A stretch of DNA of 64,000 nucleotides from Epiperipatus broadwayi (GCA_028023455.1 JAQFVV010000013.1:372001-436000), one strand, 5' to 3'; positions 11,106-24,030 are shown, numbered from the stretch's first letter. Numbers and translations are program-made. Notes: generated by a model not told the origin, from the letters alone.

Positions 11106-12559
11106 TGTACCATTTATTTATGTATATGGTACAAATTACTATTTAATATTGTGCATCATTTAAATAATAAAAGATAGAACCCGATCTTTAATTTTTTTTA
11201 TAGTGTAACATTGTTTTAAGAAAAACGTAGAGTGAAAGTTTAATTTTTCTTTTTTTTAATATAAGTTAACTAAAATAAATTCAATGTTGGAAAGTGCATA
11301 CTGAATAATTGATTCAAATAGTGAAAGGAAATTTCAAAAGCAAAAGATTGCTATCAGAAACAACTTTCTGATAGTAATTAAAAATGGCAGAAATTCATAA
11401 TGAGAAAAGAGACTTTGTAATAAAAAAATGAGAAATAATGTAAAAGTTTATAAAATAGAACAAAAGGTAAAAAAGGAATATGCGCAGAACTTCAAAAAAG
11501 AATCTGGGGATATAAAAGGAGCCGACAGGTTTGAAAAGTGTCTTTTGTCTTGTTGTTCCAGAGAGTGTTGAGCAATTTGAAGTGCTTCGTATTTTTTATA
11601 CAAAAAAATATTAATAAAATGTGTCCACTTAGATAGGAACTGAAATCACTCGCCATGAGTGAATAGAACTCTATCGTTTGCTGACACTTTCTCTCGAGAA
11701 AAGTCACCTAGATCATCATCTGGCTCTACTAAATTTGATCGGAGATTTGGAAGAAGTAAAACTAAAAAAACAACTACTGCGGACTACACACTAACTGAAT
11801 TGGATATTGGAGGATCAAGGGCCTACTTAAATATCAACTTACTGGTAAGTTAATGGCCATAACTTTTACATAAAGCTTTATGAATAGAGATTTGAATGAA
11901 ATGTTATCCCATAATTTTTTTGGATTGAAATTTGCGAACTGAGAAGTGAACGAACCTGTTACCATGGAAAATAAGACACCAAATAGTTATTACTTCAATA
12001 TTTGAATCAAATTATTAAATTCATATGCACAATACTTTCCAATATTATAATTTTGTCTTAATCATAAATATTAAATGTTTGATGGGCTAGAATAAATCTT
12101 TGTTATTAGCTTAACTTTCATTGTGCATGTATAAAATTAATGTTATTATATTTAAGTTTTATATTTAGTTATTAAAATTCAAATTAGTATACAAATTACC
12201 TTTGCTAAATAGATTTATTTTTCTTAATTAAGTCAAAGGGGAATATCTTCTATTTAACAGGAATTTTAACCCAGATCGTATAATTATTACTTTACGAGTT
12301 ACAATATGTTTGACACAGACTCAGTGTACTCTGGTGCCTCATGTAGAAATTAAAAGCTGATTCAGCTCACAATTGTATTCGGTAATAATTCTAGGCTGAG
12401 CTGATCAGAAAATATAGTTATGTTTTTAAAATAATAATGAAACATTCTTCTTTTTTTTAAATAAAATAAATGAGCATTTATTTTTCTTTTGCATAACTTT
12501 GATCAACTCGTGCATTTATAATGCGTATAGAGGCCTAGAAATACGGAAAACATTATAAT
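11106..12559 (+). repeat. 3' LTR
   Basis: It matches 5739-7176 from TGTACCATTTATTTATG to TTATAAT. It is about 16 bp longer, mainly from an extra AGAAAAGAGACTTTG-like block near 11400. An AATAAA-type polyadenylation signal occurs near its start (AAATAATAAAAG, 11162). The divergence between LTRs, a few percent by eye, indicates an old insertion. Confidence 0.9.
11659..11853 (+). CDS. Exon-like open frame inside the 3' LTR
   Basis: An open frame of 64 codons (GTG start here; the nearby ATG at 11655 is in another frame) reads Ser/Arg/Lys/Thr-rich sequence (REKSPRSSSGSTKFDRRFG). At 11844 it crosses CTGGTAAGT, a near-perfect 5' splice donor. The 5' LTR has the same donor position (CCGGTACGT, near 6462) but a TGA stop from a decayed CG site. 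I do not recognise the peptide. It may be a spliced leader exon used to express Gag, a captured host exon, or a chance open frame. The basic Ser-rich composition differs from the AT-driven Ile/Tyr/Phe frames typical of noise here. Confidence 0.3.
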   Translation: MNRTLSFADTFSREKSPRSSSGSTKFDRRFGRSKTKKTTTADYTLTELDIGGSRAYLNINLLVS

Positions 12560-14343
12560 ATATATATATACATGCTTCAGTATTCATATCTCATAATAGT
12601 ATAGTGAGAGTGATTAGTGTAAGAAAGTTTACATTGAATGATAGTTCAAGATTTATATCAAGTTTTGGAGGAATGCATCACAAATTTGAAAGTTTGGATT
12701 GGTTTTCAATTTATTGTGTATATATAATCTCTTAATTTTATTTATTCACATTCATCTACAGAAATTTATAGTCATATACATGGTAATATTTTTAAAAAAT
12801 ATTAGATTTTGCAAAATATGCTTTTCTGTAAATCAAACCTGATTGAAGTGCTTGGAAGACAAGTCGAGATCACAACAAATGTAGCAACTCATTTTCTGTT
12901 TAAATAGATTCACAATAATCAATGTGATATTAAAGTTTAAACATGTTTTAGCAGTAATTTAACTAGAGTCTCCTTTATATTAGCTTAATGTTAATTAGCA
13001 TGGCCTATCTTATAAGCTTATAATCTATCTTATTTCTGAATAATCCTGCCTTCAAATAAATATTTTAAATATATAAATATTAATTAATTAAATACCACGT
13101 AATTTTTTCTTGAAATGTTTGTAATATTTACTAAGGCTGTAACCTCAAGAATGTGCACATAGAAATGTGATAGTACGGACCTCTACAGGTCTTAACCTCA
13201 AGCTTACATTTTGGAAGAAAAGAGTTTCTATAAGTATCTGTAGATTACATATTTATGTGATATTTAATATAAATATACATAATGCGCATAAACTTTGTTT
13301 TATATATATGGTTTGTATTGTAAATAAGAAAATAGTTTTTAGATTTAGTCGATAATAAATGTTGAAAGAGCTTTAGTAAGCCAGCACATATTATACTAGT
13401 GCACATGCATTTTAGATAGTTTTTTTTCTGATTATTAGAACATTTAGTATTTTTAAAATAGTAGATGCTAATATTGTCGCATTGGTTTAATAATGGAATT
13501 AAAATGTAAATTTAGAAACATAAAGAGTAGTAATGTTATTTCTACTACTGAAATTGTTTTGAATGACTTAAGTTTCTCACTCAATTTTGAAATAATTTTC
13601 AATATAAAAACTATTAAAAGAACAGTTATCAGTAAATATTCGTGAAAATGCTGATTGATTATTCATCTCTTATACAGATTATGTTTAGTCTGAGGTAGAA
13701 AAGTCGCTGACCAACACGTAATGATTCTGAAGAGATCTGTTTGGTTTTGATACATGTATATTGGTATTACTCTGTGAAAATTATTTCAAATTTTACTTTA
13801 ATTAAAAATTATATGGCTGCAGTTTGGTTCTAATCTGGGCAGAGTAAACTTTTTTTTTTCAATATGCTTTTTTTTTCCAGATAAGTAGTCATAGCTTATC
13901 CAGATAATAATCTGATATTGATTGGTAAATAGTTTCTACCTATTCTTATTTAAAGAATTCAATAAGGATAGTCTTCTTCTTCACTGTTCCTCTTCAGAAA
14001 TTGTTTGAGAAATCTTTGGTCTGCAAAGAGTTTAAATCATTACTTTCTTTTATGTTTAATGTGTTATTCCTAATCAGATCATCATATCTGGAAATAAATT
14101 ATTTACTAATGTCAACAATTCCATCTAAATATAAATAAATTATATCCAGTATATGTGTATCTAGAAAATGAATTACTATCATATTAGAAATAATTATATA
14201 TGTAAGTCATGTGACATCTGACTTGTTATTATTACAATTATTAAATTAATAAAATTATATACTTAATTATTTTTCTTTGCTTTTGTTTATCTTCAGGAGT
14301 TAGACTGTGTATATTTATTTATAAAGGATTGTTGATGATGATG
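12560..14343. other. AT-rich gene-free stretch
   Basis: No gene or clear element. Short open frames such as 13167-13355 have no recognisable domain and AT-driven composition. Confidence 0.5.

Positions 14344-14412
<69 letters not shown>
14344..14412. repeat. (ATT)n microsatellite
   Basis: About 23 uninterrupted ATT units after a GATGATGATG lead-in. A shorter impure run (ATTATTATTGTTATTATT) follows at 14437-14455. Confidence 0.95.
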
Positions 14413-14414
<2 letters not shown>

Positions 14415-14517
14415 AACCTAACTCGAAAACAAGTATTACTATTATTGTTATTATTACGTCATTAAATAAATAAATTATTATTATTGTAATGGTCAGCCTT
14501 ATATGTTTTTATCTTAA

Positions 14518-15050
14518 TTTAATAATATTTTTATATAAATCGTATATTGTTGTTAAATTAGTAATAAATTGAGAGGTTGCCAGTCTCTCACTTGTGCTTA
14601 CTATTGCTTCTCAGACAGCCAATAAGATGTTAAGACAGCAGTCTGAAGAGCGATCAAGCCTCAACACATGACAAAGTTTTTGATAAGAAAAGGATGGTCC
14701 CATCCTTCTCTCTACTTAACTTTTTATATATATAAGCCAGTCTTGAGCATCTTGGCTTGAAAACATGAAGATATAAATATATTCATATATTACTTACTGA
14801 GTCTTAATTTAGCATAAAATCTTCGATTTACTACACCATAATTTTCTAGATGTTAATATAAGTTATCAGCAATGTATATAAATAATATTTTTATATAAAT
14901 CGCATATTGTTGTTAAATTAGTATAAAGTGAGTAGTTGCCAATCTCTTGCATGTGCTTACTGTTGCATATTATGATAGTACAGTGCAAAATCTTAGATTT
15001 ACTATGCTGTAAGTGCATGCAAAAGACTGGCAACCTCTCAATTTAGTATT
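14518..15050. repeat. Direct plus inverted repeat cluster
   Basis: About 93 bp at 14518-14610 (AATAATATTTTTATATAAAT start, GTTGCCAGTCTCTCAC later) is repeated at 14879-14972. The GTTGCCA...CTTAC part returns inverted at 15005-15050 (GTGCATGCAAAAGACTGGCA). A GC-richer segment between the direct repeats contains a hairpin at 14690-14707 (AAGGATGG/CCATCCTT). The layout suggests a foldback or solo-terminus element, not assigned. Confidence 0.6.
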
Positions 15051-16587
15051 ACTTAATTTAATTTGATTCATGCACTTCTTGATATTAAACATTAGGAAAT
15101 ACATGACTTTTTTTTCTTATATATTTTAATAGAATTCAACATATTTTCTTTAATATGCAAAAATGATGACTACTACACAACCGCTATTTGTAATATCTGG
15201 CTAGGTCAGATAGAACATAAATTAATCCAATGAAATGAACATAGAATAAATATGAAGACCAGACAATATTATATTTAAAAGAATTCACACATTATTTAAA
15301 CAAATAACAAAACAATAGTTTATTTACAAAATATCATAATTTTCAGACAAGATATAATGTTTTTTCCTTAAACATGATTACATTACAAACTATATCATAA
15401 GAATTTATGACAGTTTTTTTAATAATTGATTATTGCTTTAATATGGCATTTCTCTTTTATCTTTTAATTTTTAAATCACACACTCAGTGGAAAACAATAG
15501 TAATTATTTGCAAAATGTCCAAGGTTTATTTAGATTAATTTTAAACATTAATCTTTCACTTACATCTTATAATACTAGCAGTTATATGATCAAATACACT
15601 TGTGGATAGATTAAATATCTGACCTTTAATATATGTTGGATATAATCCTATATATGGCCAACTCTCACAAATACAATACCTTTATTTTATCATTATTTTC
15701 ATAGAATAACCACATCCATATCTCTAATATAGGATTATTTTAATCAATAAACATTCTTTTACAAGAATTAATTCAGAAAGTGACCAATTTAGATCTGAAT
15801 CCCAATTCAGTTTAATTACAGAGATGGTTCTAGTGAGTCTAATCCCTCATTTAACAATAACAGTTTTTAATTAACTGAGATGGCCCTTTAAATCTGACCC
15901 CAAATTTACAGATCAAAACGATGAATAAACCAACCTTATAGATATTAAATATTTTAACCCTTCAACAGTAATCTAACAACTGAATTTATATTATAAATTC
16001 TAAATATATAAAATCTAATTCACAGTACTCAAAAAAAGGGTTAATTTATTTTAAAATCATATTTTAGAAATTATATGCTTTTAATATTTCAAAATTTATT
16101 CATTCCACCCATTTTTTACATTTTGTATATTTTAGTCATGTGATTTGATCAAGAATAGTTATATGAAATTTGCACTTTAATTTTTTAATTATTGATGTAA
16201 ACTGCAATTTTGTAATGAATGGTCATATTGTGACCACTAGTGGATTATTCCATATCATTTATCAGTTTGATGTGTCAACAGTGGTTTTGGGTAGTTTTTA
16301 GAATTCAAAATGGCAGAGAATACATTCTAAATTGGCTTGGGTTTAAATAGAAATAAAAAAAGATTCTTTTTTATATACAACTAATTAATACAGCATTCCA
16401 AATTATAAATAAATATTGAAATGACCCATTTTCCACAGACTGAAAATATCAATGTACTATTTTTTTTATATCCAATCTGCCCAGTAAAGGAAAAATGATC
16501 AATGATAATTTACATAATCTGATCGGTGATCATTTATGTATTTGGATTATTTGTTAAGGAGTCTAGTATATTGATATTATGGCATTT
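15051..16587. other. AT-rich gene-free stretch
   Basis: I see no gene, tandem array or recognisable element. All open frames are short and of simple composition. Confidence 0.5.
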
Positions 16588-16673
16588 AGAAAAGTATTTA
16601 CATAAATATAGTTGAGTAGGTAAAAATGATAGAAAAGTATTTACATAAATATAGTCGAGTAGGTAAAAATGAT
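16588..16673. repeat. 43-bp tandem duplication
   Basis: Two adjacent units (16588-16630 and 16631-16673), each opening AGAAAAGTATTTAC and closing GTAGGTAAAAATGAT. They differ at one base (TTGAG versus TCGAG). Confidence 0.9.
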
Positions 16674-16914
16674 AGAATAGCATTTAAATAGCTTACTGCA
16701 TGTTAAAGGCCTCTTTCAATAACTCCTTCACTTATAAAACAACAATAATGGAAAATGAATGTTACTAGTGTGGGTTTGAATGTCCCTCTATTTTTGTTTA
16801 TCTTCAAACTTAAAATCTAGATTTATTATCCACTGCAATAAGTTTGACCATGTTCCAAATACATTTAAAAAAAAATCTTAAGCCTTTTTAGAACTAAAAT
16901 ATTTTCAAATTTTA

Positions 16915-16973
16915 CTTGGGTAGAATTTGAATCCAGGCCATGGCAGAAAGATGCACTGCCACTACACTATAAG
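16915..16973 (-). repeat. tRNA-derived SINE head fragment
   Basis: On the minus strand TAGTGTAGTGG resembles a pol III A box, and GGATTCAAATTC about 35 nt later resembles a B box (GGTTCGAATCC). The spacing is that of a tRNA. The acceptor arms do not pair, so this is a tRNA-like retroposon head and not a tRNA gene. Confidence 0.45.
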
Positions 16974-16989
16974 GTTTTATTAATATATA

Positions 16990-18349
16990 TGTACACACAA
17001 ATAAAAAAAATAGTATATAATCTATTAATAAGATAGTTTCTACATTGACAAGTTGTCTAATTTAAAGCAATCACTCATTCAAAAAGCTTTGAGAGTCTGT
17101 CAAATAATGCAATTGGCCTTGCAATCAATAAAATCATTATATAGTTAAACCATTTTCTATCCTCTCACTAATGCAGAAATCCTTTTATAGAACATTGCAG
17201 CATACCATTTTCAAAACAAGCATTACATTACTCAATGATGTTTGTCTTATAAATGTATTAATAATGTAATTGAATGACTTGTTTCTTGGGAGGTCATATG
17301 ATATTTGATCACTGGAAGTGACAGTGGGCAGATAGATATGTATGTAACTTTAGTGGTCAAGTTTGTTACTATACTATTGCACTAACCATGTAATGCAGTA
17401 TATTAGTGATTATAAATAATCATTAGGCTGGAGAATATTGTATAACCTAGTTAATGTAAATTGTGATTGCATACAATAGATCAGTACTGAACAGTGATGA
17501 AGATATTTGAGATGAATGTTATGGCATGGGCCAAGTGAAGAACTAATTCTCAACTGAAATGCATCTTGTGAATTATTTGTTTTTCCTCCATTTGTTTGAA
17601 ATAAATGGTAGCTTTTAAATTACATATTTTTTTAACATTTCTACTGTTATCAATTTACTGTAGAATCTATGTTTGTCTAATTTAAACACGGTTTTTTTTT
17701 CCATATTTCTCTTAAAAACTCCCTTATTTCCTTTTATCCACCTCATACATGATATCATTTTAAATATTTCTATTTGAAAAATTTACGATTAAGAGCTGAT
17801 TGTATTTTCCTTCAATTAACAAAAATTTAAAAAAAAAAAAAAAGTTGAAGTTTCTCAAAAAATAAATAAAAATTAATTGAGTAAATAAAGATAAAAATAA
17901 CTTTAAAAAATATGTGCACGCCTTGTAATATATATATATTAGAATAAATTGTAAATAGTTTTTAAAAAAAAAGACTAAAAAAAAAACAAAAAACTAATTC
18001 TATTTAGCGAAGATAATCAAAAATAAAACTGTCTTGAACCTGATATGTGCAAAATTTCAAAATGTTTCTTTTGTGTAAATTATAGTTCGATTAAAAGATA
18101 TCTTTTTTTATAGACTTTTTTTAAAGTCTTGAAATATGCTGTAAAAGGGGAAAACCATCTAATATTTCATTATTAATTCTTTCATTATTTTATCATCTAA
18201 TATAATTTATTTTTAATTTTTTTTTTTTTTTTCAAGGAATATAACAACAAAAAGTATTATAAACAGTAATTAATGCTTGTTAAAATAATAATAGTTAACA
18301 ACAAAAAAATGAGGAATTAAAAAAAATCTGTTTTTGGCATCAGTTTTAA
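16990..18349. other. AT-rich gene-free stretch
   Basis: Mononucleotide A and T runs (for example 17828-17843 and 18215-18232) and simple sequence; no gene is visible. Confidence 0.5.
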
Positions 18350-18427
18350 ATGTCGACGGAAAATCGGATGAATTTAAAAACAACTGCATTTGGTTGCCGC
18401 GAAGAAGAAATTTGGAAAATTTTCAAA
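18350..18427 (+). CDS. Candidate 5' coding exon (unidentified)
   Basis: ATG at 18350 opens 26 codons (MSTENRMNLKTTAFG, then CREEEIWKIFK) ending at AAA|GTAAAA, a moderate splice donor. The stretch has a cluster of CG dinucleotides (GTCGACGG, ATCGGA, GCCGCGAA), which stands out in this CpG-poor window and is what prompted the call. Codon use is mixed rather than AT-driven. I do not recognise the protein, and no downstream exon is found in the window. It could be chance. Confidence 0.22.
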
Positions 18428-18559
18428 GTAAAAATAATTTTGTTGTTAGATTCAATTAACTAATATTCGTATAAATGTATAGAATAAATTTGTACTAAAC
18501 TAAATCTTTAGTAAACTTGTCTGTATATTTTAAAATGTATCTAGAATTAAACTGGCATA

Positions 18560-19430
18560 TATAATATAAATTTGTTGTTTTATTATACAATGGAGCCGTG
18601 AAGCCCCACCACCTTTTGTTTCCATTATGCATCGTGCATAATAGCACACATTTTGTTGATAAAGTTTGATTACCATAGAATACATATATATATTTATAGT
18701 ATGCATATATAAATTGAAATTATAGTATAAACAAAATTTTAAAAAATGATATAGTTGTTATTACTAAATTGAGAGAGCACATTTATAGATATTTGTTCAC
18801 TCGTTTATATGCACTCATAAAAGAAAAATCATAAAAAATTTACTGTACCATATCTTTACTTTTTTAAAAATAAAATAAATAATGAAATATTAAACTTTCA
18901 TTGCAATTAAACATACATTCAGCAATATCTTTTTTTTTCTCAATAACTTTTTTATTCTTTGTGGAAATGTGACAGCAATCTCATTATTATTAAACTATAG
19001 AATCTCTAGTTTGATATTTTAAAGACAATATCAGTGTCAGACTCTATACAACCACTCTTACTTCCTTTATCTATTTCAGATTATTAGTTAAACTCTTCAA
19101 ACTGTAAACTTTCTGATGCAATACATAACATCTTACAGTTCTTTTTTTTTTTTTACCAATTTGATAACTTTTATCATATCAGAGAGATGCTTTATAATTA
19201 TTTTTTTAATTTCATAAAACATCTACCTTTATACTTAGAAAGCATTCTATTAAATGAATAAAGTGATTGATGAAATATATACGGTTTTAATGTAATCCAA
19301 GGGAATATTAATAAATATGATCATGTATGGTATTCCAAGAAATCCGGATGCCACATCACAAAATTTGTGAATTTTAATGCTTTTATTTTTGTTTACTTAT
19401 ATATATTTTTCTGAATAACCTACAATTGAA
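18560..19430. repeat. Dispersed repeat R3, copy 1
   Basis: It aligns in patches with 55780-56520. Shared blocks include GCCGTG, TAGCACACATTTTG or TAGCTCACATTTTG, TATAGTATGCATATATAA, ATAGTATAAACAAAATTTTA and, further on, AATGAAATATT and TTTTAATG near the end. It is non-coding, old and AT-rich; the class is unknown. Confidence 0.55.
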
Positions 19431-20049
19431 TTTATGTAATATAATACATTGCACTTCACTATATACTAAAATATTTAAAGTTAAGCTACTAATTGTCATC
19501 TATCTCTAAAAATACAGAATTGAAATATAGCAGGCTCAATGCAGAGAATGTAATTGATCCCAGAGGCAAGTTCACTAAAGCAGTCTGTTCATTCATCAGT
19601 AGATTAAAATGCATATAAAGATAAATTACTCCAGATTCATATTCTAGAGCAAAGTTATCAGTTAAAGTGGAAAAATATAATACCAAATCAAAAATATAAG
19701 AATAAATGTATATAAAAAATAATTTACCATATTTAACTCTTGTATGTTTATTATAAATATAAATTTGAACTAAAATCAAAATTTTAAAGACATAGAAAAT
19801 ATCTCATTATCAGTGGTTGGTTATTTGCTGTTTATTAATCCATTTTACTAAGATTTTAAATCTATTTAGTGATATTATTACAATGTGAATTGTTTAATCT
19901 TGGAGTTTCCTTCATCATTTTTTTTAAAAGGCATTTATAATCCTTTCTTAAATCTCTGAATGATTTATTACTCTCTAGTTTGGAAATTATTTCTTCCCTG
20001 ATGTTTATGTTAGTTTTTTACTTTCATTTCTCTTATTTTTAATTAAAAT
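19431..20049. other. Gene-free stretch
   Basis: No gene. A 96-codon minus frame (19489-19779) has hydrophobic, Tyr/Ile-rich composition with no family resemblance and is treated as chance. Confidence 0.45.
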
Positions 20050-20640
20050 TATTATGCAATGTATATATAAATAATTGAAAGAATGTAACATTTTTACTGT
20101 TAGTGGTACAAATAAATATATAAATGAAGTATATTGCTAACAAATGTTTATAAAACTTAAAAAGTACATCAGAAACACAAACAGAAAGAAGCACTGTGAA
20201 GTATCTTTTGCATTTGCATTATAGGTCAGCTCTTGGAATCTATTGTAGTATTTCTATTTGTTGACTTAAACATTTTAAATTCAGCATTATGGTCATAATT
20301 GTCTATATTACTAAAATACTAAGATAAACTTTTTTCTCTCAAATTAATTGTTTTAACATATTTCTATCATTTGTATAAACGTTTTTATTCATAATTATGC
20401 TTAAAAAAGTAATTTTATTTTGTCATAAACTTTATTTCAATTGAAGGTCATTTATATAAAATACTAGCTTATTTTTAATTATGTTTAATTGCTTTTAACA
20501 CACCTCGAGTGTTTTTCATTATTAATTTAGAATACATTTGTTTGTAGAGGATACATAAAAAGTGTTATGTTTAAATTTAATGTATTCTTATACTGTAGTT
20601 TATAAAATTATCTGATATATTTTATTTGAAAATTTAAATG
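20050..20640. repeat. Dispersed repeat R4, copy 1
   Basis: It aligns in patches with 35560-36060: ATCTTTTGCATTTGCATT versus ATCTTGCATTTGTACATT, ATTCAGCA, TTACTAAAATACTAAGATA versus TTAGTAAAGTATTAAGATA, TTTTGTCATAAACTTTATTT and GAGGATACATAAAAA. Non-coding; class unknown. Confidence 0.6.
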
Positions 20641-22058
20641 CAATGTATATTATTTAGAAAATAAATTCTCATTATATGATATGACAATCAATATTGAAAG
20701 CTTAATTTAGTGGGGGGAAAAATCACACAGAATAAATTGTACATCTACATGAAATACTCATTGCACAATATATGTGTGTATGCATGTGCGTATAAATACA
20801 TAGAAATAAAATCCAAATAGACATTAAATGTACATTTATAGAAATTAAATGTGTGTAAATAAATATAAAATTGATGAATATGCAATATATATATATATGA
20901 AAATATTCCAGTGCATATTTCTAACGGAAAATTCAAATACAAAATATTCAAATCACCCTCCCGAATGTTATGTTTTTTCAGCAACATCTTTTATGAATAA
21001 ATATAAAGTCATGCTGTTTGAAGTTCAGACATTATATTTACTCAAGAGGGCATTGTTGAAGAAGTCATAATATTTGTGAGAATGATTTGAACATATATAT
21101 AGAAAAAAAGATAAAATGAAGTAAATTTTGCATGTACATGTTACTATGTTTTCAATTTTAGTTACATACGTTTGTAAGTATATTTATATTAACATGAATA
21201 TTTTTATGGATAAAAACTGTTAAGAAATATTTTTGAAAAGGAAATCAAATATTAGGATATGGAAATATCTATTTATGAAGAGAAAGTTCAATAGATGAAT
21301 AGTCATGAAAAACTATATTACATTAATCACTAATGCATCAAAACACTTTATATATATATATATTGTAACATGATAAAAATGATGATGCTGGAAAAATGAT
21401 CAAGATAATCTGAATAAAACCTAGCCCAATCATTGGTTGCCATTTTGTAATGGAATATGATTATAGTATAAATCTAGCCTAAATGTGGAATGCCACTTTA
21501 TAAAAGCTCCAAAGTTGATTTGGCATTTTGTAACATTTGCCACTTGAACATGATCATCATAGGCTAGCATTGGATAGTTATTTTGTAACAATCGTAATGG
21601 ATTTTTTATCTCACTATCTTTCTACATTTGTCATAAAAAATACCCTTAAGATTTATATTGTTTATCACAAAGCAAAACATGCATTAACAAATAGTAACAC
21701 TGTTAGAACCTGTGTAAAATTATGTAGCTCAGTTATTGTTCACACTAGGCAATAACAATGTTTCCCATACATAATTATTTAGATTCTCCACTACACTATC
21801 ATAAAATATTAGCAATATCTATTAAAATATAATTTATTCAGATTATATTTAAAATGAAATAAAGCAAATAATATCAATGCCTCAGACCTCAACAAATCTA
21901 TTCACTATTCCAAAGTAAACTGCAATAAGCAGTGAAATCATATATTATTGTCTTAAACAATGATGTATGCTTAAGATATCTATTTGATTGACAATCGAAT
22001 AAAACTAAAAGAGTCAATAAATAACTAAATTCTGACATACTTTACTAATCTAATATTT
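20641..22058. other. AT-rich gene-free stretch
   Basis: No gene is recognised. Between 21430 and 21600 the phrase ATTTTGTAA recurs several times at irregular spacing, but no tandem period is clear. Confidence 0.45.
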
Positions 22059-22502
22059 GTTAAAACAGGCAAAACTCTCCATACAGTAGTGCTATTCAGT
22101 GCAAGCCAGAGTAATCAAGGGATTCCAGAAGGCTTGTGCATAAAATCCCTATCTAGTGCCTACTCATCCAATATCCCCAGACTAGTTTCTAGCTTATAGC
22201 TTTTGGATCTGAGAACACTGCACCTAGATCTTAGGATCTGCAACCCTCTAGCAGCCACCTTTTATTTCTACTTAAGTAGAAATAAAAGGTGGCTGCTTTT
22301 TGGTTGCATTAGATCCTAAAATCTAGGTGTAGTGCTCTCAGATCCAAAGCTTTTCACTGATGAAAGCCACGAATTAGAAACTATTCTGGGGATATTGAAT
22401 GAGTAGGCACTAGATAGGGAAATTATGCACAAGTCTTCTGGCATCTACTGATTATTCTGATTTGCACTGAGTGGCACTCCATGGAGAGTTTCCTGTTTTA
22501 AC
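22059..22502. mobile_element. Foldback element, family B, copy 1 (full palindrome)
   Basis: An inverted repeat with termini GTTAAAACAGGCAAAACTC and GAGAGTTTCCTGTTTTAAC and a spacer-less 46-bp perfect palindrome at its centre (22251-22296, around CTTAAG). Arms of about 220 bp are diverged by small indels. A non-palindromic tail (ACAGTTATGAGCAAG through GATCATGTGATGTTTA, 22503-22546) recurs after other family B copies and belongs to the element. The right arm carries a hammerhead-like module; in the left arm the CUGAUGA part is deleted. No protein is encoded. Confidence 0.85.
22341..22398 (+). ncRNA. Hammerhead-like module (family B copy 1)
   Basis: CUGAUGA at 22357-22363, a decayed stem II (AGC...AUU), GAAA at 22377-22380, CUAUU as a degraded stem III ending in U-C, and UGGGGA pairing with UUUUCA upstream through G-U pairs. 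An outer AUCCAA/UUGAAU helix is partly kept. The core bases are present but stem II is mostly lost, so activity is doubtful. Confidence 0.45.
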
Positions 22503-22549
22503 AACAGTTATGAGCAAGCATAAGAAATGGTGATCATGTGATGTTTAGT

Positions 22550-23930
22550 TGTCTAATATAATATGATTTATAGTGATGCAAATTTACTTGAATATTTAAT
22601 GACATTCCATTTAAATCAACTAGTTTTTAAATAATTATAATTACATTTTGAGAATGTTTTCTAAACTACACAATATTTATAATGTTTAAATAAAATAACC
22701 TTTACTCAGTTTTATATCTATTTTAATAAAATGTTAAATATAATATAATCATTTCATTCATACCCTACATTAGACCGACATTCAATTATTGTTTCAGTTA
22801 TATTCTAAAATGAAACATTCCACAAGAATTTATTATCAATAAATTCCATTAGATAATTACACATTTTACAGTACCCAATCACATTATATACAATATACCA
22901 TTGGTTTTTATTGGATATTTATTGATGTACAATCACTGATATTATTCATCTATCTAAATCTCCAATCAATCGATTATAAAAATGGATTTTATAACAATTA
23001 AACTATATATGATGATAAGTGGCAGTTTTCCAAGATAAAGATAATATGTTATAGCAGTCAATAAAATTTATGATCTCCACTTCAAAGAAGTTTAGAAGTA
23101 ATTAAGACAGATCATTCTTACTAATAATAGAACAAATCTATTAAGATAAGCAAATAAATAATCAACTCTAAACTTATGAAATTATTTCAACCATTAATAC
23201 TGACAAATATTTAAATGCAGTAACAAATATGAAATTTATACTTAATCGGATTTTATAATGATGTATAAATATATACATATATCTAATTCTATTTCACTTA
23301 CCAAAATGGATTTGATCTCGGATCAAATTTCAAGTACCAAAATTATCTTGCACATTCAAAAGAAATAATTAGACAGATTCACCAAATTTTAAGTTAACTC
23401 TAAATTTATTGGGTTATGATAAAAGTTTATGATGGTAATAATAAAAAAATATATAACAGAACAGACAAATGATGTTTGCTATAGATTAAAATTGTAACCA
23501 GTTAAAAAAATATACAATCCTAGGTGTCTTTAATATATGAATAGTTGGTAGTCTATCATTATATAGAATCAATAAAAATAATAATAATATATGTATCTGA
23601 AACTCCAAAACTGTGTTGCATGATGATAATACTATATAAAACTGAAGGAGAGATTTGAAATATCCTCCTGAGACTTCAAAGAGAATATACAATGATAAAA
23701 AAAAATGTAATCAAATAAATTAATGTAATTTCTAAATAATTAAGCTAATCTAAAAAGACTTTATTATATTTAAACCCCTTTTCTATACAAATATCCCTGA
23801 GTTAAATTTGGCATATATATTACAATTTTAAATGCTTGAAAGACATCAGGTTGTATTAACCTATTTTATCAGTAAGAGTTTAAATAATGAGAACAAATGA
23901 ATTTCACCGACCTTTTTATTGTGTGAATTC
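22550..23930. other. AT-rich gene-free stretch
   Basis: Nothing recognisable beyond simple sequence. Confidence 0.5.
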
Positions 23931-24030
23931 TATAACAACCTATATATATATATCATTTAACCCTAAGTTTTAAAATGATTATATAACAACCTATATATAT
24001 ATATCATTTAACCCTAAGTTTTAAAATGAA
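23931..24030. repeat. 51-bp tandem duplication
   Basis: Two adjacent near-identical units (23931-23981 and 23982-24030) opening TATAACAACCTATATATATA and ending TTTTAAAATGA. Confidence 0.9.

Larger units (their letters stand above)
5739..12559 (+). mobile_element. Ty3/gypsy LTR retrotransposon, decayed
   Basis: Two direct ~1.44-1.45 kb LTRs flank a ~3.9-kb interior whose decayed frames appear in the order protease, reverse transcriptase, RNase H, integrase. That order, with integrase last, is diagnostic of Ty3/gypsy rather than Ty1/copia. The interior is shorter than usual because nearly all of gag is missing. Numerous stops and frameshifts mean it cannot make its own proteins. No envelope frame is seen after integrase. 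It lies in AT dinucleotide tracts, so an ATATA-like target duplication is plausible but not provable. Confidence 0.93.
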
